The notes beneath the pieces were generated by a model, which had not been told where the DNA came from, did not search any database, and saw nothing but the letters and a program-made list of their open reading frames with translations. Both the position numbers and the translations under genes were made by a program. Positions 15,772 through 24,676 of a stretch of DNA of 64,000 nt are shown piece by piece (positions within the stretch are counted from its first letter, which is position 1; the number at the start of each line of letters is the position of its first letter). Origin of the DNA: JBMNQH01 sp050944035 (GTDB taxonomy: Bacteria; Bacillota; Clostridia; Oscillospirales; Oscillospiraceae); NCBI GenBank assembly GCA_050944035.1, contig JBMNQH010000005.1, positions 80,793-144,792 on the forward strand. The letters run 5' to 3'.

Positions 15772-16928
15772 GTCGACAGTATAAAGCGCACAGCGAACCT
15801 CTGATCCGTTTGGCGAAACGGGAAGATATTGCAGTTTGGAAGGTATGGCTGACCCGAATTTTCTCCATTGTTTTGGCGCTTCTGGTCGGTGCGATCATTT
15901 TTGTCGCCCTGGGCTACAACCCCATTACCGTATATGCGGCGATGATTGACGGCTGTTTTGGGCGTTCCATCTATATCAAACAAACCATCAAAATTGCCAT
16001 CCCGTTGTTGGGGACAGCCATCGCCATTGCACCTGCGTTCCGTATGAAATTCTGGAACATTGGTGCAGAGGGACAGATTACAATGGGTGCCTTGTTTGCA
16101 ACCTATTTTGCGCTGTACTACTATGAGAAACTTTCGCATCCCGTGCTGTTGCTTGTGATGTTTGTGGCGGCTGTGGTTGGCGGTGCAATTTGGGCTTTGG
16201 TTCCCGCTGTATTTAAGGCAAAATGGGGAACCAATGAAACCTTGTTTACGCTGATGCTGAACTATATTGCGATCGGGATTGTCAAGTATTTGCAGGGCGG
16301 ACCGTGGGAACAGTATCCGAAGGGCACACAGCAAATCCGGATGTTTGACCAGGCGGCACGTATTCCCAATCTGCTTGGCGTCAACATTGGTTGGGTGATT
16401 GTTCTGGCTTTGACCGTTTTCATGTTCCTTTACTTGAAATATACCAAACACGGCTATGAAATTTCCGTCGTTGGCGAGAGTGAGCGAACCTCCCGGTATG
16501 CGGGAATGAACGTATTTAAGATTGTCATCCGCACGATGCTTCTGTCCGGTGCCATCGCAGGTATCGTCGGATTTATCATGGTTTCCGGCGTCAACTATAC
16601 GCTTTCAGATACCACGGCGAATGGGGTTGGCTTTACGGCAATCACCGTTGCATGGCTGGCAAAGCTCAACAGTTTTGGCATGATTGTTATTTCCATGCTG
16701 CTCGCTGTTTTGGAAAAAGGTGCCAGCACCATTCAGACTCGCTTTGCCATTCCGGAGACTGCCGCAGAGATGCTGACGGGCATGATTCTGTTCTGTATGT
16801 TGGGCAGTGAGTTCTTTATTCGTTTCCGTCTGATTTTTAGAAGATCCAAAAAGAAACCGGAACCGAAGACTGCAACTGTGATCGAACAGGTTGCGGAACA
16901 GAGAGAAAAGGGGGACGAAAAGGCATGA
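15768..16928 (+). CDS. BMP-type nucleoside ABC transporter permease 1
   Basis: 386-residue branched-chain-type (BPD_transp_2) permease with a cytosolic, charged N-terminal 30 residues, then about eight to nine hydrophobic segments and a lysine-rich, glutamate-rich C-terminal tail. Family blocks include FRMKFWNIGAEGQITMGAL near 88 and KWGTNETLFTLMLNYIAIG. It corresponds in position to NupB/YufP of Bacillus. It overlaps the ATPase gene by 4 bases and the second permease by 4 bases, so all three are translationally coupled. Confidence 0.92.
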   Translation: MSRQYKAHSEPLIRLAKREDIAVWKVWLTRIFSIVLALLVGAIIFVALGYNPITVYAAMIDGCFGRSIYIKQTIKIAIPLLGTAIAIAPAFRMKFWNIGAEGQITMGALFATYFALYYYEKLSHPVLLLVMFVAAVVGGAIWALVPAVFKAKWGTNETLFTLMLNYIAIGIVKYLQGGPWEQYPKGTQQIRMFDQAARIPNLLGVNIGWVIVLALTVFMFLYLKYTKHGYEISVVGESERTSRYAGMNVFKIVIRTMLLSGAIAGIVGFIMVSGVNYTLSDTTANGVGFTAITVAWLAKLNSFGMIVISMLLAVLEKGASTIQTRFAIPETAAEMLTGMILFCMLGSEFFIRFRLIFRRSKKKPEPKTATVIEQVAEQREKGDEKA

Positions 16929-17917
16929 GCGGTACTTGGAATTTTCTGATTACATTTATTACAGCGGCAGTTTTAACCGGTACCACGCTGATGTATGGTA
17001 CCCTCGGCGAAATCTTGACAGAAAAATCCGGTAATATGAACCTCGGTGTGGAAGGCCTGATGTTTATGGGCGGCGCTTCCGGAACCATTGCAGCATATTA
17101 CTACGAGGCGGGCAGTGCAAATCCCAGTGCCTTTGTCTCTGTTCTCATTGCAATGCTGGTTGCGTTCCTGATCGCCGTATTTGGCAGCTTAATCTTCAGC
17201 TTTTTGACCATTACGCTTCGCGCCAATCAAAATGTAACCGGTCTGGCTCTGACAATTTTCGGTACGGGCTTTGGTAAATTCTTTGGCGAATATGTACGCT
17301 TGGCCGTTGGCGGCCGTTTGATCGTTGCCAGTGCAACAAAGGATTTGTTCCAGAGAAATCTGTTTCCGGCCTTTATGAGCAAGATACCGGTGATTGGACC
17401 GCTGTTGTTTTCCTACAGCTTTATGGTCTATCTGGGGATTGCCATTGCAATCTTCCTGCACTGGTTTTTTAACCGCTCCCGTGTCGGATTAAATTTACGT
17501 GCTGTGGGCGAAAACCCTGCCACTGCGGATGCAGCGGGGATCTCAGTTATCCGCTACCGCTATCTTGCAACCTGTATCGGCGGCGGAATCTGCGGGCTTG
17601 GCGGTCTGTACTTTGTCATGGTCACCGGCGGCGGGACTTGGTCAGCCGATGCAATGGACGGCAAGGGCTGGTTGGCGGTTGCGCTGGTTATCTTTGCTCT
17701 GTGGAGACCGATGCGTGCGGTCTGGGGTTCAATCGTGTTTGGTATGCTGACGATTATGTACATGCGTGTTACCGGATTGGGGATCCCGACGGAAATTTAT
17801 AAGATTTTGCCCTATGTGGTAACTATCATCGTGCTAATTCTTGTGAGTATGAAGCAGAAACGTGAAAATCAGCCGCCCGCTGGTTTGGGACAGGCTTATT
17901 TCCGTGAGGAACGATAG
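16925..17917 (+). CDS. BMP-type nucleoside ABC transporter permease 2
   Basis: 330-residue second permease of the same importer, matching NupC/YufQ in position. About eight hydrophobic segments; conserved ITEKSGNMNLGVEGLMFMG-like text appears as LTEKSGNMNLGVEGLMFMG at about 34-52, and VGLNLRAVGENPATADAAG near 187. With permease 1 it forms the channel. Last gene of the coupled ATPase-permease unit. A hairpin without T tract follows at 17953-18000. Confidence 0.92.
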   Translation: MSGTWNFLITFITAAVLTGTTLMYGTLGEILTEKSGNMNLGVEGLMFMGGASGTIAAYYYEAGSANPSAFVSVLIAMLVAFLIAVFGSLIFSFLTITLRANQNVTGLALTIFGTGFGKFFGEYVRLAVGGRLIVASATKDLFQRNLFPAFMSKIPVIGPLLFSYSFMVYLGIAIAIFLHWFFNRSRVGLNLRAVGENPATADAAGISVIRYRYLATCIGGGICGLGGLYFVMVTGGGTWSADAMDGKGWLAVALVIFALWRPMRAVWGSIVFGMLTIMYMRVTGLGIPTEIYKILPYVVTIIVLILVSMKQKRENQPPAGLGQAYFREER

Positions 17918-17952
17918 CTGGAGTCAGAGACAACGGTTTGTAATAGGAAAAA

Positions 17953-18000
17953 ACGGCGGTTGCCAGGGCTTACATACAAAATTGCCCGTGCAATCGCCGT
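17953..18000 (+). terminator. Hairpin after the permease genes
   Basis: ACGGCGGTTGC pairs with GCAATCGCCGT, with an inner GGGC/GCCC. No T tract follows, so termination is uncertain. Confidence 0.4.
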
Positions 18001-18049
18001 CTGCTAATACCCATTAAGGGAATTGCATTAAAGAAGAGAGGATGGTTCT

Positions 18050-18943
18050 TTGTCCAAACTGATTGTTGTACTTGGCGTACTCGGCGCCTCATTTTCTGCT
18101 ATTTTTGTACGCTTTGCGACGGCGCCTTCTGTGGTGCTGGTCGTGTATCGTATGCTGTTTGCCGTCGTTGTGCTTTTCCCGATCATGCTGCTGAAGCATC
18201 GCGAGGAATTAAAGTGGCTGGCACGGTGGGATGTTTTCCTGTGCATTTGCAGCGGCTGTTTTCTTGGACTGCACTTTCTTACCTATTTCGAGTCATTGCG
18301 CTATACCGATGTTGCTTCTTCGGTAACGTTGGTGGATATGGAAGTCTTTTTTGTGGCGTTGGGCGCCCGGTTTTTGACGGGAGAGCACATTTCCCGCAAG
18401 GGCTGGATCGGGATTGTTGCGGTCTTTTTTGGCAGTGTGATTATTACGCTGGGCGGCGCCAGAGGAGGAAGCAATCCACTGCGCGGGGATCTTCTGGCAT
18501 TGGTCGGCGCTTTCTTTGTGGCCTGCTATACGATGCTCGGCAAGATTGTTCGAAGCCGTCTGTCCACAACGGTATACACAACCATTGTCTATGCCGCGGG
18601 AACCTTGACCGTTCTGATTGCGGCTCTGTGGAAGCAGGTTCCGCTCGTTGGATATGGCAGCCGCAACCTGCTGTGCGGGTTGGGACTTGCAGTGTTCTGC
18701 ACGCTGTTGGGGCACAGCATCTTCAGCTGGGCGCTCAAATATGAAACTGCCGCGTTTATCTCAGCCGCTAAACTGCTGGAACCCGTTTATTCCTCAATTA
18801 TGGCTGTGTTTTTGTTTCAGGAAGTTCTGACATTGCAAACCGGCATTGGTGCAGTGATTATCATCGGCGGCATCTTGTACTATGTCCGTCATCCTGCAAC
18901 GCAGCTTGCTCAGATAGTAAGTCCCGCGGAAGAAAAGTTATAG
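18050..18943 (+). CDS. DMT/EamA family transporter
   Basis: 297-residue membrane protein with two EamA repeats, about ten transmembrane helices. The first repeat starts at residue 4 and the second near residue 155. Many paralogues export or import metabolites; the substrate is unknown. The start is TTG at 18050, 8 bases after GAGAGG; no ATG fits. It ends 125 bases before thiN on the same strand, and thiamine-linked EamA transporters are known, so a role in thiamine or precursor uptake is possible but unproven. Confidence 0.88.
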   Translation: MSKLIVVLGVLGASFSAIFVRFATAPSVVLVVYRMLFAVVVLFPIMLLKHREELKWLARWDVFLCICSGCFLGLHFLTYFESLRYTDVASSVTLVDMEVFFVALGARFLTGEHISRKGWIGIVAVFFGSVIITLGGARGGSNPLRGDLLALVGAFFVACYTMLGKIVRSRLSTTVYTTIVYAAGTLTVLIAALWKQVPLVGYGSRNLLCGLGLAVFCTLLGHSIFSWALKYETAAFISAAKLLEPVYSSIMAVFLFQEVLTLQTGIGAVIIIGGILYYVRHPATQLAQIVSPAEEKL

Positions 18944-18960
18944 GAACTTTTCTTTGGTTT

Positions 18961-19066
18961 CTACCGTTCCGGTCTTGCAGAAAGTAGAAATTATGGGTAA
19001 ACTAAGGACTGGCACTTTTGCGTATATGGATCTCTATCCCTGCGTGAGGAAGAGGAAAGGAACGGA
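18961..19066 (+). promoter_or_regulatory. Possible RNA switch in the thiN leader
   Basis: CCGTTCC near 18964 is complementary to GGAACGG near 19059, which includes the thiN ribosome binding site. A competing hairpin TTTCTAC/GTAGAAA would leave the site free. It is not a TPP riboswitch by its core sequences. Confidence 0.4.
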
Positions 19067-19068
19067 TC

Positions 19069-19707
19069 ATGGCTGAAAAACTTTGTTATATTGTGGGAGC
19101 GGGAGATTTTACGGACTCTTACTTGCCGCCGGCTGGTAGTTTTGTTATCGCAGCAGATGGCGGTTATCAGTATCTGACGGACTGCGGCATTGCACCTGAT
19201 CTGGTCGTCGGGGATTTTGATTCCCTTGGCAGTGTCCCAGTGCATCCGCATGTCATCGAACATCCGGTGATGAAGGATGATACGGATATGATGCTGGCAG
19301 TGAAGACCGGGCTGAATATGGGATACCGGACCTTTGTGTTGAACGGTGGCCTTGGCGGCCGATTGGATCACTCCATTGCAAATCTGCAAACGCTTGCCTT
19401 TTTGGCAGAGCAGGGTGCGCGAGCTTTTTTGATTGGGCCGGGGCAGAACATTGCCGCATTGTCCGATGGCGTGTTGACATTCCGTTCTTCCTGCACTGGG
19501 ACAATTTCGGTGTTCAGCAGTACAGAACGCAGCGAAGGTGTGACCATTTCCGGCTTGAAATACCGTCTGGATGAGAGTGTTTTAACCTCTGCAATGCCTG
19601 TAGGTGTCAGCAACGAATTTGTTGGAACACTCGCTGCTGTTCAGGTACGGAAGGGAATCCTGTTTATATTTTGGAGCGGTTCATTGGATCAGACCATTGA
19701 TCTGTAA
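19069..19707 (+). CDS. thiN: Thiamine pyrophosphokinase
   Basis: 212-residue enzyme transferring pyrophosphate from ATP to thiamine, giving TPP. FVIAADGGYQYLTDCGIAPD at 25-44, VVGDFDSLG near 46 and KDDTDMMLA near 66 form the metal and ATP site; LNGGLGGRLDHSIANLQTL is the family core. The C-terminal thiamine-binding beta domain is complete. It heads thiN-thiE-HAD-thiM. Because ThiN acts on free thiamine, TMP made by ThiE must first be dephosphorylated unless a ThiL is encoded elsewhere. Confidence 0.94.
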   Translation: MAEKLCYIVGAGDFTDSYLPPAGSFVIAADGGYQYLTDCGIAPDLVVGDFDSLGSVPVHPHVIEHPVMKDDTDMMLAVKTGLNMGYRTFVLNGGLGGRLDHSIANLQTLAFLAEQGARAFLIGPGQNIAALSDGVLTFRSSCTGTISVFSSTERSEGVTISGLKYRLDESVLTSAMPVGVSNEFVGTLAAVQVRKGILFIFWSGSLDQTIDL

Positions 19708-19748
19708 ATATAAAAATAAGAATGAATTAAAAGGAAGTAGTGACAGAA

Positions 19749-20390
19749 ATGAAATGTGATAAAAAAGCAATGCTGTTGTATGCAGTCACTGATCGTACGT
19801 GGGTTGGAAAACAGACGCTGATGGAACAGGTGACCGATTGTCTCAAGGGCGGCGCAACCTGCGTGCAGCTGCGTGAGAAGAACCTGGACGAGGCCAGTTT
19901 CCTGCAGGAAGCAATCGAGATGCGGGCACTTTGCAAGCAGTACAATGTACCGTTTATTGTCAATGACAATGTAGAAATTGCCATTGTCTCCAAAGCTGAC
20001 GGAATCCATGTTGGACAAAGCGATATGGAAGCTTCTTGTGTACGGGATAAAATTGGTCCGGATATGATTCTCGGCGTCTCGGCAAAAACAGTGGAACAGG
20101 CGCTGCGCGCAGAGAAGAGCGGTGCAGATTATCTGGGCGTTGGAGCGGTGTTTGCCACCTCCACGAAGCTGGATGCCGGCACTGTCTCCTATGATACCGT
20201 GAAAGCCATCTGCGAAGCCGTCAGCATTCCGGTTGTTGCAATCGGTGGCATTGGCCGCAGCAATCTGATGCAACTGGCGGGCTCTGGTGTTGATGGTGTT
20301 GCTGTGGTATCGGCTATTTTCGGCGCAGAGGATGTCCGAAAAGCAACCGAAGAACTGCATGTTCTGTCCGCGGAGATGATCCGTCGATGA
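19749..20390 (+). CDS. thiE: Thiamine-phosphate synthase
   Basis: 213-residue TIM-barrel enzyme joining HMP-PP and thiazole phosphate to make thiamine monophosphate. CVQLREKNLD near residue 42, NDNVEIA near 75, DGIHVGQSD near 86, GVGAVFATSTK near 133 and IGGIGRSN near 185 are the substrate-binding loops. A GTG nine bases earlier (19740) is an alternative start; spacing from the AGGAAG site is poor for both. The stop overlaps the HAD gene start by 4 bases. Confidence 0.94.
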   Translation: MKCDKKAMLLYAVTDRTWVGKQTLMEQVTDCLKGGATCVQLREKNLDEASFLQEAIEMRALCKQYNVPFIVNDNVEIAIVSKADGIHVGQSDMEASCVRDKIGPDMILGVSAKTVEQALRAEKSGADYLGVGAVFATSTKLDAGTVSYDTVKAICEAVSIPVVAIGGIGRSNLMQLAGSGVDGVAVVSAIFGAEDVRKATEELHVLSAEMIRR

Positions 20391-21040
20391 AATTACAGGG
20401 TGCAATTTTTGATCTGGACGGCACATTGCTGGACTCCATGTTTATCTGGGACACCCTGGGTGTGGATTATCTGCTGTCCCTTGGCAAAACACCCAAGCCG
20501 GGACTGAAGGAACAGTTGCGACCCATGAGTCTGGACCAGGTGGCGCACCTGTTTGTAGAAGAATACGGTGTGACGCTGTGCATTGAGGAAATCAAAGCAG
20601 GCGTCAACCGCATGGTGGAACGCTACTATTTTGAAGTGGTGCAGCCAAAGCCGGGTGTGCCGGAATTCCTGGTATGGGTCAAGCAGCAGAAGGTCAAAAC
20701 CTGTGTTGTCACAGCGTCTGAACGCTATGTGGTTGAGGCGGCATTGCAGAGGACAGGACTTTTGCCATACATAGACCGTATCTTCACCTGTGAGGAGTTC
20801 GGCAAGGCCAAGAACGAGCCGGATATTTTCCTGCATGCGAGAGAATATCTCGGGACTGCATTGGAGAACACCTATGTTTTTGAGGACATCTATCTGGCGA
20901 TTCAGACTGCCAAGCGAGCGGGATTTGGCGTGGTTGCAGTTTACGACAAGACATCGGCCAACCACAGTGAGGAGATTGCAGCGCTTGCAGACTGCTATAT
21001 TGAGACATTTGAAGGATTGGATGCCTTCTTTGTGAATTGA
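20387..21040 (+). CDS. HAD superfamily hydrolase in the thiamine operon
   Basis: 217-residue HAD phosphatase with a helical cap (subfamily IA). Motif I is DLDGTLLDS (nucleophile D9, acid D11), motif II is VTAS near 110, motif III lysine lies in GKAKNEPD near 139, and motif IV is FEDIYLAIQTAKRAG. It is translationally coupled to thiE and lies between thiE and thiM. With no ThiL in view and ThiN acting on free thiamine, a thiamine-monophosphate phosphatase role is the simplest inference; removal of damaged or side-product phosphates is an alternative. Confidence 0.85.
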   Translation: MKLQGAIFDLDGTLLDSMFIWDTLGVDYLLSLGKTPKPGLKEQLRPMSLDQVAHLFVEEYGVTLCIEEIKAGVNRMVERYYFEVVQPKPGVPEFLVWVKQQKVKTCVVTASERYVVEAALQRTGLLPYIDRIFTCEEFGKAKNEPDIFLHAREYLGTALENTYVFEDIYLAIQTAKRAGFGVVAVYDKTSANHSEEIAALADCYIETFEGLDAFFVN

Positions 21041-21055
21041 TCGGAGGGAGTTTCC

Positions 21056-21895
21056 ATGTTGAAGGAGATGCTGGAACAGGTTCGAGAAACAGTTCCGCTC
21101 ATTCACAATATCACCAACTATGTGACGGTCAACGACTGCGCCAATATTCTGCTTGCCTGCGGTGGCTCTCCAATTATGGCGGACGAACCGGAAGAGGTTG
21201 AAGATATCCAAAGCATTTGCGGTGGCCTGACTCTCAACATCGGGACACTGAACACCAGAACCGTACCGTCTATGCTGTTGGCGGGACGGCGTGCCAACAA
21301 GCTGGGGCACCCTGTTATCCTGGATCCTGTCGGTGCGGGAGCCTCGCACCTGCGTACGGAGACAGCAAGGAAGCTGGTGCAGCAGATTCGATTTGCTGCC
21401 ATCCGGGGCAATATTTCGGAGATCAAAGCGCTTGTCGGTCTTGACAGCGATACACAGGGGGTAGATGCTTCGGTCGCGGATGCAGTGACCGAGGAAACGC
21501 TCGACAATATTCTTGCGTTTGTGGGGCGATTGTCGGCCCAAACCGGTGCGGTGATTGCCATAACCGGCAGCATCGATCTGGTTGCTGATTCCAACCGAGC
21601 TTTTGTGATCCACAACGGCCGTCGGGAGATGGGCAAGATCACAGGAACCGGCTGTATGCTGACCGCAATGACGGCGGCCTATTTGACTGCCAATCCGAAC
21701 GACCCGTTGACAGCAACCGCTGCGGCAGTTTGCGCGATGGGTGTTTGCGGAGAGATCGCGTTTGCACGTTTGCAGCCAGGCGAGGGAAATGCAACGTATC
21801 GCAGTCGTATCCTGGATGCGGTCTGTCATCTGGACGGAGAGACGTTAGAAGAGCAGGCTAGATATGAACTTCGTACAATCAAAAATCAGAAGTAA
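21056..21895 (+). CDS. thiM: Hydroxyethylthiazole kinase
   Basis: 279-residue ribokinase-fold kinase that phosphorylates the thiazole alcohol for salvage into ThiE. PLIHNITNYVTVNDCANILL near 15-34 is the family signature, LDPVGAGAS near 93 binds ATP, and the catalytic loop is ITGTGCMLTAM near 197. GGAGGG precedes the ATG. It is the last gene of the thiamine unit and is followed by a shared terminator. No thiD or thiG is in the window, so HMP-PP supply is encoded elsewhere. Confidence 0.95.
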   Translation: MLKEMLEQVRETVPLIHNITNYVTVNDCANILLACGGSPIMADEPEEVEDIQSICGGLTLNIGTLNTRTVPSMLLAGRRANKLGHPVILDPVGAGASHLRTETARKLVQQIRFAAIRGNISEIKALVGLDSDTQGVDASVADAVTEETLDNILAFVGRLSAQTGAVIAITGSIDLVADSNRAFVIHNGRREMGKITGTGCMLTAMTAAYLTANPNDPLTATAAAVCAMGVCGEIAFARLQPGEGNATYRSRILDAVCHLDGETLEEQARYELRTIKNQK

Positions 21896-21900
21896 AAGAA

Positions 21901-21936
21901 AAGCCCTGCTCCAGTGCACAACTGGAGCAGGGCTTT
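21901..21936. terminator. Bidirectional terminator thiM / antiporter
   Basis: Fifteen-base perfect arms AAGCCCTGCTCCAGT and complement around a 5-base loop, with T-rich sequence on both sides; it lies between convergent genes. Confidence 0.88.
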
Positions 21937-21954
21937 GTTCTTCTTATTTTGTAT

Positions 21955-23178
21955 CTATTTTGCGTCATTTGTTGCTGACACAGGAGCTTGCTGTGGGGTG
22001 GGGAGACCTTCCTTGATTTCGCCGGCCTTGGTCAGAGCAGTTTTTGTAACGCTGGGACCGATTAACTGGTAAATCAAAGAGCCGCATAGAACAATGGCAC
22101 GAACCTGCGCCCCATATTCTGGAAAGGACTGCGTAGCGGCCAACGAGAGACCAATGGCAACGCCGGCCTGCGGAAGCAGGGCATAGCCAAGATATTTCGT
22201 GATATTCCGTTCTGCTTTGCAGATTGCTGCGCCGAAAGCTGCACCGCAGATTTTACCAATAACACGGACAATAATGTAAATTGCGCCGATGAGACCGACT
22301 GTGGATAATACCGAAAGCTTTAAGTCTGCACCGGAGCAGACGAAGAACAGCATGTAAAGCGGAGGCGTAAAACCTTCCACAATCTTCATGACTGGTTTGA
22401 GTTCCGGGGAGAGATTCGCGAATGTGGCTCCCAGCGCCATGCAAAGCAGCAGAGAGGAAACACCAAAGGAACTTGCAATACCAATACCTGTGAAGACGAA
22501 AGCAATCACAAGCGCCAGACGGTTTCCCTGTTTTTTGAACCAGCGCAGCGGAATATTCAGAATCAGACCAAGTATGACGCCGATCAGGATGGAACCGCCG
22601 ACCTCCCACAGTGGAGAGAGCACACTGGAAGCAAAGGAAACACCAGCAGGATTCAAAATTGCCTGTGCGATGGATACGGAGATCGAGAAGAAGATCAACG
22701 CCGTAGCGTCATCAATTGCAACGACAGATAGAAGTGTTTCGGTAACCGGACCACGTGCTTTATACTGGTTGATAACCATGATCGTTGCAGCAGGTGCAGT
22801 AGCAGCAGCAGTAGCGCCCAGTATCAGAGAGCGCGGGGTACTGCAGCCGGCAATCATCAGTGCGCAAAAGACGAAGAGAACAGCAAACAGGGACTCGAAA
22901 ATTGCGATGACAATCGGTGTAATACCGACACGTTTAAAATAGGAAATTTTAAATTCATTACCGATGGAAAAGGCGATAAAACCAAGCGCTACATCGTTGA
23001 TCAGACCAAAGCTGGAAACAATATTTTCGGGAATGATACCCAGCACACTGGGACCGATAAGCAGACCGGCGACCAGATAACCGGTCACATTGGGGATTTT
23101 GAACCTTTTCCCAAGACGTCCGCAAGCCATGCCTGAAAAGATCATGATTGCGAGAGAGAGAAGCGCATTGTTAATCAT
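21955..23178 (-). CDS. Cation:proton antiporter (CPA2/Kef type)
   Basis: 407-residue membrane protein with about 12-13 hydrophobic segments. FKIPNVTGYLVAGLLIGPSV near 26 and VVAIDDATALIFFS near 147 are typical of CPA2 exchangers, the latter carrying the ion-binding DD pair. It lacks a TrkA-N domain at the C-terminus, so nucleotide gating as in KefC is not expected. It overlaps the upstream PII-like gene by 8 bases, so the two are coupled. Ion (sodium or potassium) cannot be told from sequence. Confidence 0.9.
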   Translation of the reverse strand: MINNALLSLAIMIFSGMACGRLGKRFKIPNVTGYLVAGLLIGPSVLGIIPENIVSSFGLINDVALGFIAFSIGNEFKISYFKRVGITPIVIAIFESLFAVLFVFCALMIAGCSTPRSLILGATAAATAPAATIMVINQYKARGPVTETLLSVVAIDDATALIFFSISVSIAQAILNPAGVSFASSVLSPLWEVGGSILIGVILGLILNIPLRWFKKQGNRLALVIAFVFTGIGIASSFGVSSLLLCMALGATFANLSPELKPVMKIVEGFTPPLYMLFFVCSGADLKLSVLSTVGLIGAIYIIVRVIGKICGAAFGAAICKAERNITKYLGYALLPQAGVAIGLSLAATQSFPEYGAQVRAIVLCGSLIYQLIGPSVTKTALTKAGEIKEGLPTPQQAPVSATNDAK

Positions 23179-23521
23179 TTTGTGTTGTGATCCCTTCTAC
23201 ATAATTTACAGGCACGGTGAACAAAATACCCGTGTCAGGTTTATCCAGTCCGCCGGTGATTCTGTTGACAACCTCAGAAACAACAGAAACACAGTCCTCT
23301 TTGCAGACCATCAGAATGGTTTTGCTTTCGTTGCGTTCAGGATCCAGCAGGATGCGCAGACTGCCGAAGAAACGAAGCTCATCATATTCATAGAGACTGT
23401 GCGCCATGCCGTGACTGTCAAGAATGGTTGCACCCATGATACCTGCACGACTGAGCTCCTCCAACAAGTTGTTCAAACATTCCGTTTGATTTAATACAAT
23501 CACAACAAGACACATATTCAC
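23171..23521 (-). CDS. PII-like signalling protein
   Basis: 116 residues with a ferredoxin-like alternating beta-alpha pattern. The start, CLVVIVLNQTECLNNLLEEL, and the end, TGGLDKPDTGILFTVPVNYV, resemble the first strand-helix and the B/C-loop region of PII proteins (compare GKIFVxPV in GlnB). The uridylylated T-loop tyrosine region is absent. GTG at 23521 has 6-base spacing from GGAGG and is preferred to the ATG at 23515. It is immediately upstream of, and overlaps, the antiporter gene, so it probably gates that transporter in response to a nucleotide; this is inference from the known pairing of PII-like proteins with transporters. Confidence 0.72.
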   Translation of the reverse strand: MNMCLVVIVLNQTECLNNLLEELSRAGIMGATILDSHGMAHSLYEYDELRFFGSLRILLDPERNESKTILMVCKEDCVSVVSEVVNRITGGLDKPDTGILFTVPVNYVEGITTQND

Positions 23522-23837
23522 ACGATACCTCCAGATAATAAAGAAAGATTTTTGTTGTTTTGCTTGATATCACCACACCAATATTATATTATATTTCTCT
23601 GATGGCAGTTTTGCAAGCAAGAGTGCTGACAAAATGTTACAATCTTATTCTGAAAATTTAGGTAAAAAAGACAGATTGCTCCGGAATGCCCAAAATTGCG
23701 GTAAGAAAAATAAGGGATGTAATTTCAATCATTTTATTGACATATGTCCATTATGGGGTATAGTATTAGAATAGTTTCTGTTTATAACATCTGAAGATCA
23801 AATTCAGGTGAATAACCATACAAAGGAGATCAAAATC
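23522..23837. other. Divergent intergenic region PII-like/Mrp
   Basis: 316 AT-rich bases between divergent genes, presumably carrying both promoters. I see no RNA gene, repeat or further coding region. Confidence 0.5.
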
Positions 23838-24662
23838 ATGAGTGAAGAATGTACCCACAACTGTGAAAGCTGCAGCAGCTCTGATTGCGGTGAACGCACG
23901 AAAGAGAGCTTTCTGGCTCCTGTAAATAGTCAGTCCAAAGTTGGCAAGGTAATCGCCGTGGTCAGCGGCAAGGGCGGCGTCGGCAAGTCCTTTGTGACCT
24001 CTCTGTTGGCGGTTCTGTCCCAGCGCGCAGGCAAGCAGACCGCAATTCTTGATGCGGATATCACCGGACCGTCGATCCCGAAGGCGTTCGGTATCAGCGA
24101 AAAGGCGACCGGCTGTGAAGATGGAATTTTCCCGGTCAGAACATCTACCGGGATTGAAATGATGTCCATTAACCTGTTGTTGCCAGATGAGACCGATCCT
24201 GTCATCTGGCGTGGCCCTGTCATCGGCGGTACAGTCAAACAGTTCTGGACCGACGTTATCTGGGGCGATGTCGACTATATGTTTGTCGATATGCCTCCCG
24301 GAACCGGCGATGTACCTCTGACTGTATTCCAGTCCCTTCCTGTGGACGGCATCATCGTTGTGACCTCTCCCCAGGATCTCGTTTCCATGGTCGTGGAAAA
24401 GGCCATCAAAATGGCTGCAATGCTGGATATTCCGGTACTGGGTCTGGTAGAGAACATGTCCTATTTCAAGTGCCCAAGCTGTGGAGAAGAGCATCATATC
24501 TATGGTGAGAGCCACATCGAGGAGCTGGCACAGAAATACCAGGTCAAGCATATTGCAAAGCTGCCCATCGATCCCGCAATTGCAACCGCAGTGGATGGCG
24601 GTGCAATCGAAGTTTGCAAAGGGGATTGGCTGGATGAGATGGCAAAGGCCATTATGGATTAA
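23838..24662 (+). CDS. Mrp/NBP35 family ATP-binding iron-sulfur carrier
   Basis: 274-residue deviant P-loop ATPase. Walker A is VVSGKGGVGKS at 41-51, with DADITGPSIPKAFG and DMPPGTGDVPL following. Four cysteines lie in the first 20 residues (C5, C9, C12, C17), as in NBP35, and a CPSC pair near 212 binds the bridging cluster. These proteins carry and insert Fe-S clusters. The ATG at 23838 follows AAGGAG by 10 bases. It stands alone between its promoter region and a strong terminator. Confidence 0.93.
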   Translation: MSEECTHNCESCSSSDCGERTKESFLAPVNSQSKVGKVIAVVSGKGGVGKSFVTSLLAVLSQRAGKQTAILDADITGPSIPKAFGISEKATGCEDGIFPVRTSTGIEMMSINLLLPDETDPVIWRGPVIGGTVKQFWTDVIWGDVDYMFVDMPPGTGDVPLTVFQSLPVDGIIVVTSPQDLVSMVVEKAIKMAAMLDIPVLGLVENMSYFKCPSCGEEHHIYGESHIEELAQKYQVKHIAKLPIDPAIATAVDGGAIEVCKGDWLDEMAKAIMD

Positions 24663-24676
24663 CAGCTTTATCACGC

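Noticed and set aside
18944..19068. TPP or preQ1 riboswitch before thiN
   Set aside because: The TPP core sequences are missing. An AAACTAAGGA segment resembles the end of preQ1-I elements, but the matching 5' stem is absent and the genes do not fit.
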